Shown: piece by piece, positions 23,441 to 29,068 of the stretch
How the letters are laid out: the number at the start of each line of letters is the position of its first letter
Position numbering within the stretch: position 1 is the stretch's first letter
Source of the DNA: Polaromonas sp.
GTDB lineage: Bacteria > Pseudomonadota > Gammaproteobacteria > Burkholderiales > Burkholderiaceae
Assembly (NCBI GenBank): GCA_013823505.1
Contig: PNMH01000048.1
Coordinates: forward strand, 1-29,068
Reading direction: 5' to 3'
DNA length: 29,068 nucleotides
The notes under the pieces: generated by a model
The model's input: the letters and a program-made list of their open reading frames with translations, nothing else
The model's database searches: none
What the model was told of the DNA's origin: nothing
Translations under genes and position numbers: made by a program

Positions 23441-24553
23441 TCAGCGCTGACCGATCTTCACGTCACCAAACAGCTGGTTCATGCCGCGCGGCTGGCTGCG
23501 CCAGTACTGCGGCGGGGCGTCCACCTGCGCACCCAGCTGCGCGGCGGCGTGCCAGGGCCAGCGCGGGTCGTACAGCATGGCGCGCGCCATCGCCACCAGG
23601 TCGGCCTGGCCGCTGGCGATGATGGCTTCGGCCTGTTCGGGCTCGGTCACCAGGCCGACGGCGATGGTGGGCAGACCCACCTCGCGTTTCACCTGCTCGG
23701 CCAGCGGCACCTGGTAGTTGGGGCCCAGCGGAATCTGCTGCAAGGGCGAAATGCCCGCGCTGGAGATGTGCATGAAATGGCAGCCGCGTTTTTTGAGCTC
23801 GTGGCCGAGCAGCACGCTCTGCTCCGCGTCCCAGCCGCCGTCCACCCAGTCGGTGCCCGACAGGCGCATACCCAGCGCCATGTTGGCCGGCAGCACGGCA
23901 GCCACCGCGTCGAACACCGCCAGCGGGAAACGCATGCGGTTCTCCAGTGAGCCGCCGTATTCGTCGGTGCGCTGGTTGGAAATGGGGGAGAGGAACTGGT
24001 GCAGCAGGTAGCCGTGGGCAGCGTGGAGCTCGATCGCGTCGATGCCGATGCGTTGCGCGCGCAGGGCCGCGTCCACGAACGCCTGTTTGATGCGGTCGAG
24101 TCCCGAGGCGTCGAGCGCGTGTGGCGGTGACTCGTGCGCCAGGTGCGGAATCGCCGAGGGCGCCAGCGTTTCCCAGCCGCCGTCTTGAGGCGCGATGAGC
24201 TGCCCGCCTTCCCAGGGTACGTGGCTCGACGCCTTGCGTCCCGAGTGCGAGAGCTGGATGGCGATCGGCATGGCCGAGTGTTGGCGCACCTTGGTCAGCA
24301 CCTCGGCCAGCGCCTGTTCGTTCGCCTCGTTCCACAGGCCCAGGTCGGTGGGCGAGATCCGGCCTTCGGGCGTGACGGCCGTGGCCTCCAGGATCATGAG
24401 GCCCGCGCCCGAGAGCGCGAGGTGGCCGAGGTGGATCAGGTGCCAGTCGGTGGCGTTGCCATGGTCTGCCGAGTACTGGCACATGGGCGCGATCACGATG
24501 CGGTTTTTCAGCCGCAGCGGACCAAGGTCAAAAGGCGAAAACAGCTGGCTCAC
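23441..24553 (-). CDS. NADH:flavin oxidoreductase, Old Yellow Enzyme (YqjM-like)
   Basis: 370 residues, GTG start with an AAGGA ribosome site. FMN-binding TIM barrel. Cys25 and Tyr27 in APMCQYSAD match the redox-tuning Cys and Tyr of YqjM-class enzymes. His177 and His180 with Tyr182 in ELHAAHGYLLHQF are the substrate-binding pair. QYWRSQPR near the C-terminus supplies the partner-loop Arg of the class III (YqjM) dimer. It reduces activated C=C bonds of enones or similar, with NAD(P)H. It is last of three leftward genes and 41 bases from the preceding one, so possibly part of the same pathway. The natural substrate is unknown. Confidence 0.92.
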   Translation of the reverse strand: MSQLFSPFDLGPLRLKNRIVIAPMCQYSADHGNATDWHLIHLGHLALSGAGLMILEATAVTPEGRISPTDLGLWNEANEQALAEVLTKVRQHSAMPIAIQLSHSGRKASSHVPWEGGQLIAPQDGGWETLAPSAIPHLAHESPPHALDASGLDRIKQAFVDAALRAQRIGIDAIELHAAHGYLLHQFLSPISNQRTDEYGGSLENRMRFPLAVFDAVAAVLPANMALGMRLSGTDWVDGGWDAEQSVLLGHELKKRGCHFMHISSAGISPLQQIPLGPNYQVPLAEQVKREVGLPTIAVGLVTEPEQAEAIIASGQADLVAMARAMLYDPRWPWHAAAQLGAQVDAPPQYWRSQPRGMNQLFGDVKIGQR

Positions 24554-24594
24554 GGGGGATCCTTGAATGGGAGGGAAAGGGTGTGGTGCTGGCT

Positions 24595-25038
24595 TCAGGT
24601 GCTGCCCACCGGGTCGAAGGCCAGGTGTTCGCGCACCCAGTTGGCCGCGTTGGCATAGACCTCGCCTTGCGAGCCCACGACCACGTAGTCGGGGTGGCGC
24701 ACTTCAAGCGGGCCCTCCAGCGTGGCCAGCAGCGCCACGGTGTCGGGCGGCACCTGCACCAGTCGGCTGCGCTCCACCTTGCGGTAACGTCCGGGCCCGG
24801 CCGCTTCGTAGGTGCGTGCGAACAGGTCCTTCTTGATCGGGTACGCCGAGCCGTCGTCCTGCATCACCACCCAGTCCACGCCGGGGTGGGCGGTGAGCTC
24901 GCCCCAAGCCACCGAAAAAGTCTCGGTCCCGTGCGGCTCCCGAATGGCCACGGTGAAGCGGCGCGACGCCGTGCGCAGCGCGCCCCAGGCGGGCGGGATT
25001 TCGCGGGCGTGACCGATGGCAATGCGTTGTTCGGGCAT
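24595..25038 (-). CDS. Uncharacterised protein, possible PGDYG-type repeats
   Basis: 147 residues, MPEQRIAIGHAREIPP at the start. There is no signal peptide or membrane segment. Two similar stretches, VVMQDDGSAYPIKKDLFARTY and VVGSQGEVYANAANWVREHLAF with HPDY before it, resemble the PGDYG pattern (a short beta domain of unknown function). The first half has an FTVAIREP/FSVAWGELT strand pair. The gene begins three bases after the stop of the saccharopine-dehydrogenase-like gene, so they are translated from one mRNA. I cannot assign a function. Confidence 0.7.
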   Translation of the reverse strand: MPEQRIAIGHAREIPPAWGALRTASRRFTVAIREPHGTETFSVAWGELTAHPGVDWVVMQDDGSAYPIKKDLFARTYEAAGPGRYRKVERSRLVQVPPDTVALLATLEGPLEVRHPDYVVVGSQGEVYANAANWVREHLAFDPVGST

Positions 25039-25041
25039 GGC

Positions 25042-26277
25042 TCAGCGCTTTGCCGTTTCGTCGATGATCACGAACGAGAGGCCCGCGCGCTCCTGCAGCC
25101 GGCGCACCAGCGTGAGGCCCATGGCCGCACCCGGCGTCCACACACCGCCGGGCGTCATGTCCGGGTCGATCTCGCGCGCCAGGCAGAGCGCGGTCTCGCT
25201 GATGAGTTTGCAGGTGGAGCCGTAGCCCGGGTCGCGGTCGCCCTTCACACTGGCGCGCATGGTGCGGCCGTCGGCGGTCTGCCCGATGAACAGCACCTCG
25301 TAGCGACCCTTCTCGCGTTGTTCCAGGGTCGGCCCTTGCCCGGGCTGCGGCAAGGCGAAGCGGCGGATGAGCGCGCGTGTGGGGCCAAACGCCAGCAGCG
25401 CGTTCTGCACCCGCGTGTTGCGCGCCAAGGCCCTCGCGCGTTTTTCGCCGCCCGCGCCGCCGCCGGTGAGCATGCGTTCGCTGTAGACAAAATCGGCGCC
25501 CCAGGGGTGGCCGCGCAGCGCGTGGGTGCGGTGCACGTTCTTGGTGTTGATGGGTGCCATCACGAACGGGCCGGTCCACGACTGCGCGAGGTCGTCGAAC
25601 GCGGCGGTGTTGTCGTCGGGCTGCTTCGGGCCGCGAAAGCCGGGCGTGAGCGCAAACGGGTCGGCCAGCGTGCGCGCCAGGGTCGGGTTGCGCCCGGCGT
25701 TCTCCAGCGTGGCGATCAGGCTGGCTGCGGTGCCCCCGGAGAAGCCGCCCTTCATCACCTTCACCCGGCCGTGCACCCGCACCAGCGGCGCGCCCAGCCG
25801 CTGCTGGGCTTCGTGCTGCAGGTAGACCACACCCAGGTCGAAGGGAATCGAGTCGAAGCCGCACGAGAACACGATGCGCGCGCCACTGGCCGCGGCCGTA
25901 CCCTGCAGGCGCGGAATCATCTGCGCCATCCAGCCCGGCTCGCCGCACAGGTCCACGTAGTCGGTGCCGGCCTTCGCGCACGCGTCCACCAGCGGCTGGC
26001 CATGCTGCTGGTACGGCCCCACGGTGGTGATGACCACGCGGGCCTGTGCCACCAGCTGCGCCAGCGCCTGCGTGTCGGTGGCGTCGGCCACCAGCAGGGG
26101 CAGGGCGGTGCCGATGCCGAGTTCATCGCGCACCCGGGTCAGCTTCTCCAGGCTGCGCCCGGCCATGGCCCAGGCCACGCCGCCGTCGGTACCGTATGTC
26201 TTGTGCAGGTACTCGGCCACCAGCCGGCCCGTGAAGCCCGTGGCACCGAACACGATGATGTCGAAGGATTTGTGCAT
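25042..26277 (-). CDS. Saccharopine dehydrogenase-like reductase (trans-acting enoyl reductase type)
   Basis: 411 residues, MHKSFDIIVFGATGFTGRLV, a Rossmann NAD(P) turn G-A-T-G-F-T-G near 11-17. VDLCGEPGWM and VFSCGFDSIPFDLGV are typical for the saccharopine-dehydrogenase-like family that includes mycobacterial trans-acting enoyl reductases and eukaryotic SCCPDH. It has no other catalytic hallmark I can use, so the substrate is unknown; a lipid or enoyl thioester is plausible from the neighbours. It is the first gene of the leftward trio and shares a 141-base divergent region with the TetR gene. Confidence 0.85.
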   Translation of the reverse strand: MHKSFDIIVFGATGFTGRLVAEYLHKTYGTDGGVAWAMAGRSLEKLTRVRDELGIGTALPLLVADATDTQALAQLVAQARVVITTVGPYQQHGQPLVDACAKAGTDYVDLCGEPGWMAQMIPRLQGTAAASGARIVFSCGFDSIPFDLGVVYLQHEAQQRLGAPLVRVHGRVKVMKGGFSGGTAASLIATLENAGRNPTLARTLADPFALTPGFRGPKQPDDNTAAFDDLAQSWTGPFVMAPINTKNVHRTHALRGHPWGADFVYSERMLTGGGAGGEKRARALARNTRVQNALLAFGPTRALIRRFALPQPGQGPTLEQREKGRYEVLFIGQTADGRTMRASVKGDRDPGYGSTCKLISETALCLAREIDPDMTPGGVWTPGAAMGLTLVRRLQERAGLSFVIIDETAKR

Positions 26278-26373
26278 GCGGCATGGTCGCAGAAACGGGG
26301 GTGCGCATGGCTGGCCTCAGGGTATGCACGGGGCTGCGATGTCGAGCCGGAGACAGCTGCTCACATTTTCACA

Positions 26374-26389
26374 AAGCAAGTGCTTGTTG
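26374..26389. promoter_or_regulatory. Short palindrome before the second TetR gene, probable operator
   Basis: The core CAAG-TG-CTTG (26377-26386) with flanking AAG and TTG forms a short inverted repeat, about 30-45 bases before the TetR ATG and in the divergent intergenic region. Similar CAAGNNCTTG palindromes precede TetR-controlled acyl-CoA operons in Betaproteobacteria as I recall. Either direction may be controlled. Confidence 0.45.
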
Positions 26390-26418
26390 AAATTCAGCGG
26401 CGCTGCTATGGTGCCGCC

Positions 26419-27114
26419 ATGAACCTGGACATTCCCGAATCCCTGGCCGCCGAGGTGGCCGCCGAAGCCCCGCGCCGCTCGCGTGGGCGGCCGCGCAAGA
26501 CCGCCGATGAGCGCGACGACGGCAACCGGCGGCGCGAGCTGGTCAGTGGTGCCGCGAAGCTGTTCAGGGCGCAGGGTTTTGCCGGCACCAGCACGCGCGA
26601 CATTGCCACCGCTGTGGGCATGCGCTCGGGCTCGCCCTTCTACCATTTCGAGAGCAAGGAAGCCCTGCTCACGGCGGTGATGCTGGAGGGCATGCAGGGC
26701 GCGCTGCAGCGGCAGAACGCCGCGCTGGCCGGTCTGCCGCCGCAGGCCGATGTGCGCGAGCGCCTTAGGGTGCTGGTGCGCAACCACTTCGACGTGCTGC
26801 TCGGCCCCGACAGCGACTTCATTCCCGTGATGCTGTACGAATGGCGCTCGCTCGACGCCACACAGCGCAGCGAAGTCAACCGCCTCAAGGACGAGTACGA
26901 GGCCGCGTGGGTGCCGGTGCTGGAAGCGCTGCACGCCACCGGTCAGCTGGCGGGCGATCCGGTGCTGGCGCGGCTCATGATCTTTGGCGCGCTGAACTGG
27001 TCGGTGCAGTGGTACGCACCACCCTCGGGCCGCAGCGCCAAGGCGCGCGCGCGAGCTTCGCTCGACGACCTCACCACCTCGGCCTTGCAACTCTTTTTGA
27101 AGGAGCCGACATGA
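26419..27114 (+). CDS. TetR/AcrR-family regulator
   Basis: 231 residues. After a basic leader with an AT-hook-like RGRPRK (about 22-27), the DNA-binding domain reads ELVSGAAKLFRAQGFAGTST, then the helix-turn-helix IATAVGMRSGSPFYHFESKEALL (up to about 82). The helical ligand domain follows. The stop overlaps the SDR start as ATGA, so it is translationally coupled to the genes it most likely represses. Its ligand would be an acyl-CoA of that pathway (compare AtuR/LiuQ-type regulators), which is inference from the operon. In the same region a very long open frame begins upstream at 24583, but it covers the opposite-strand genes and is not used. Confidence 0.9.
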   Translation: MNLDIPESLAAEVAAEAPRRSRGRPRKTADERDDGNRRRELVSGAAKLFRAQGFAGTSTRDIATAVGMRSGSPFYHFESKEALLTAVMLEGMQGALQRQNAALAGLPPQADVRERLRVLVRNHFDVLLGPDSDFIPVMLYEWRSLDATQRSEVNRLKDEYEAAWVPVLEALHATGQLAGDPVLARLMIFGALNWSVQWYAPPSGRSAKARARASLDDLTTSALQLFLKEPT

Positions 27115-28025
27115 GCACCCCATCCACCACGGCACACACCCACTACCGGTCCGCCTTTGCCCCCGGCTTGCTGCACGGCCGCGTGGTCGTGGTCACGGGC
27201 GGTGGCTCCGGCATTGGCCGCTGCACCGCTCACGAACTCGCGAGCCTGGGCGCCCACGTGGTGCTGATCGGGCGCAAGCTGGAGAAGCTGCAGGACACGG
27301 CCGGCGAGATCGTGGCCGACGGGGGGCGCGCGAGCTTCCACGCCTGCGACATCCGCCAAGAGGACACGGTGCGCACCGTGGTCACCGCCATCGTCGCCGC
27401 CCACGGCCGCATCGACGGCCTGGTGAACAACGCGGGCGGCCAGTACATCACGCCGCTGGAGAACATCAGCGCCAAAGGCTGGCAGGCGGTGATCGACACC
27501 AACCTCACCGGCGGCTTCCTCATGGCGCGCGAATGTTATGTGCAGAGCATGCAGGCGCAGGGCGGCTCCATCGTCAACATCGTGGCCGACATGTGGGGCT
27601 CCATGCCCGGCATGGGCCACAGCGGTGCAGCGCGCGCGGGCATGGTGAACTTCACCGAGACCGCGGCACTAGAGTGGGCGCGCAGCGGCGTGCGTGTGAA
27701 CGCGGTAGCGCCGGGCTACATCGCCTCCAGCGGCATGGACCACTACCCCGCCGAGGCCGGGCCCATGCTGCGCGAGATGCGCGCCACGGTGCCGGCCGGG
27801 CGCTTCGGCAACGAGGCGGAGACGTCGGCAGCCATTGTTTTTCTGCTCAGCCCGGCTGCCAGCTTCATCAGCGGCAGCGTGCTCCGCGTGGACGGCGCGC
27901 GGCCCCAGGTGCGCATGGGCTGGGGCCAGGTGGCGGCACCTTTGGAGGTACAGGACCGGGACGCGGTGAAACCCTTCGATGGTTTTCACCGCTACGTGAC
28001 GCCGAGGGTGTTCCAGGATGTTTGA
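27111..28025 (+). CDS. SDR-family oxidoreductase, peroxisomal trans-2-enoyl-CoA reductase-like
   Basis: 304 residues. Cofactor turn TGGGSGIG (29-36), NNAG (106-109) and the PG-motif region VNAVAPGYI (about 196-204) make it a classical-type SDR. Where most SDRs have YxxxK, it has HSGAARAG (170-177), the form known in PECR and in some dienoyl-CoA reductases. This points to an enoyl-CoA or related CoA-thioester substrate rather than an alcohol. It overlaps the preceding TetR gene by 4 bases and its own end overlaps the carboxylase start by 8. Similar SDRs (AtuB/AtuG) occur in citronellol/geraniol clusters, but the match cannot be tested from one gene. Confidence 0.88.
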   Translation: MSTPSTTAHTHYRSAFAPGLLHGRVVVVTGGGSGIGRCTAHELASLGAHVVLIGRKLEKLQDTAGEIVADGGRASFHACDIRQEDTVRTVVTAIVAAHGRIDGLVNNAGGQYITPLENISAKGWQAVIDTNLTGGFLMARECYVQSMQAQGGSIVNIVADMWGSMPGMGHSGAARAGMVNFTETAALEWARSGVRVNAVAPGYIASSGMDHYPAEAGPMLREMRATVPAGRFGNEAETSAAIVFLLSPAASFISGSVLRVDGARPQVRMGWGQVAAPLEVQDRDAVKPFDGFHRYVTPRVFQDV

Positions 28026-29068
28026 GTCCAGCTTCAACCCCCAGAGCCCGCAGACGCAGCAGCGGCGCGACGCGATGCTCGCGCGCATCAGCCAGCTGCG
28101 TGCGCTCGAAGACCGCGCTGCGCAGGCATCGGCCAAGTCAAAACCCGTCTTTGACAAACGCGGCCAGTTGCTGCCGCGCGAGCGCGTGGCGCTGCTGCTC
28201 GACCCCGGCGCGCCGTACTTGCCGCTGTGTTCGCTGGCCGGTTTTCTGCAAGACAGCAAAGACCCGGCGAAGTCGGTGCCCGGCGGCGGCATGGTCGCAG
28301 GCATCGGCTTCATTTCCGGTGTGCGCTGCATGGTGGTGGCGAGCGACTCGGGCATTGAGGCCGGCGCCATCCAGCCGCGCGGGCTGGAGAAGATCCTGCG
28401 CGTGCAGGACATCGCGTTGCAAAACAAGCTGCCGTTTGTGCACCTGGTGGAGAGCGCGGGCGCCAACCTGATGAAGTACCAGGTGGAAGGTTTCGTGCAC
28501 GGCGGCTCGCTGTTTCGCAACCTCGCGCGCCACTCGGCCGCGGGCTTGCCGGTGATCACGGTGCAGCACGGTTCGGGCACGGCGGGCGGGGCTTACATGC
28601 CGGGCTTGAGCGACCTGGTGATCATGGTGCGGGGTCGCTCGCGGGCCTTCCTGGCTGGGCCGCCTTTGCTCATGGCCGCCACGGGCGAAGTGGCCACCGA
28701 AGAGGAGTTGGGCGGCGCGGAAATGCACACCGGCGTGTCGGGGCTGGGTGAGTACCTGGCGGAAGATGACCGGGAGGCGCTGGGGGTGGCGCGGCGGGTC
28801 CTCGCTTCCATTCGCCCCCGGACCTCGGGCGCCGTCCGGCCCGGGCCTGTCGTGGTGGAACCAGCGCACAGCGTGGACGAACTCCTCGCCCTCATGCCCC
28901 CGCACCACCGCGAGCCGGTGGACATGCGCGAAATCATCGCCCGCATCGTCGACGGCTCCGAGCTGCTCGAATTCAAGGCCCTCTTCGGTGCGGCCACGCT
29001 GTGCGTGCAGGCGCGCATCCACGGCCACGCGGTGGGCATCATCAGCAACAACGGCCCGATCGACGTGG
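28018..29068 (+). CDS. Acyl-CoA carboxylase, carboxyltransferase (beta) subunit, partial
   Basis: 350 residues visible of the usual ~535; the frame is open at the window edge. It starts MFESSFNPQSPQTQQRRDA, with RGQLLPRERVALLLDPG, the carboxyltransferase N-domain, HLVESAGANL and GTAGGAYMPG, which bind acyl-CoA and biotin. It belongs to the methylcrotonyl/geranyl/propionyl-CoA carboxylase beta family (AccD-like). In the acyl pocket HGGSLF (161-166) has Gly162 where P. aeruginosa methylcrotonyl-CoA carboxylase has Phe191, in HFGRIF. As I recall, geranyl-CoA carboxylase has Gly there. So a longer branched substrate is possible. The biotin (alpha) subunit should follow outside the window. Confidence 0.9.
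   Translation, partial: MFESSFNPQSPQTQQRRDAMLARISQLRALEDRAAQASAKSKPVFDKRGQLLPRERVALLLDPGAPYLPLCSLAGFLQDSKDPAKSVPGGGMVAGIGFISGVRCMVVASDSGIEAGAIQPRGLEKILRVQDIALQNKLPFVHLVESAGANLMKYQVEGFVHGGSLFRNLARHSAAGLPVITVQHGSGTAGGAYMPGLSDLVIMVRGRSRAFLAGPPLLMAATGEVATEEELGGAEMHTGVSGLGEYLAEDDREALGVARRVLASIRPRTSGAVRPGPVVVEPAHSVDELLALMPPHHREPVDMREIIARIVDGSELLEFKALFGAATLCVQARIHGHAVGIISNNGPIDV

Noticed and set aside
24583..27114. An 843-codon open frame on the plus strand
   Set aside because: Only its end, from 26419, is the TetR gene. The earlier part is antisense to two well-supported genes.
1..29068. CRISPR array, tRNA, rRNA, insertion sequence or integrase
   Set aside because: No regularly spaced repeats, no tRNA-like cloverleaf and no transposase or integrase motif were seen on either strand.

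Overview
The window is a high-GC chromosomal segment. Its gene content, strong GC3 bias and a dyad-rich intergenic repeat resemble Comamonadaceae (Betaproteobacteria, for example Hydrogenophaga, Acidovorax or Variovorax). That assignment is inference from protein style; no rRNA or other marker is present. I see no tRNA, rRNA, CRISPR array, insertion sequence or phage module, and no gene-free stretch longer than about 300 bases.

Left end (1-2518, minus strand): an operon-like run of five tightly packed genes that I cannot assign to families. They are a TTG-started one-TM protein, two small membrane proteins joined to it by an ATGA overlap and a 13-nt overlap, a signal-peptide protein, and the N-terminus of a larger protein that leaves the window. 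About 850-2170 is visibly AT-richer than everything to its right, which suggests acquired DNA.

2700-10320 (plus): a fatty-acid beta-oxidation operon. A TetR regulator has a 20-bp inverted repeat just upstream. It is followed by an acyl-CoA dehydrogenase, a secreted DUF2147 protein, a bifunctional 3-hydroxyacyl-CoA dehydrogenase/enoyl-CoA hydratase with the dehydrogenase first, a thiolase and, after a repeat-like spacer, a thioesterase.

10328-17120: a type Vd patatin autotransporter (PlpD-like, minus) diverges from an enoyl-CoA hydratase/isomerase and a TPR-methyltransferase fusion. Next come an endonuclease/exonuclease/phosphatase-fold protein, a small cupin, and a DCC-thioredoxin-like/COQ7 fusion (all minus).

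17248-19808 (plus): an ECF42-type module with two YCII/DGPF proteins, a VOC protein and an ECF sigma factor with a long C-terminal extension. A TGTCGA-N17-CGTC element fits the reported ECF42 promoter and lies before the second DGPF gene.

19892-23432: a flavin monooxygenase-like oxidoreductase with a perfect 8-bp dyad abutting its start codon, an NTF2-like protein, phosphatidylserine synthase, an SMR exporter with a long dyad in its leader, and a GFA-type zinc protein.

23441-29068: a leftward trio (saccharopine-dehydrogenase-like reductase, unknown protein, Old Yellow Enzyme) diverges from a rightward operon. That operon holds a TetR regulator, an SDR of the peroxisomal enoyl-CoA reductase type and the start of an acyl-CoA carboxylase beta subunit. 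It probably opens a catabolic cluster for branched or terpenoid acyl-CoAs, possibly like atu/liu.
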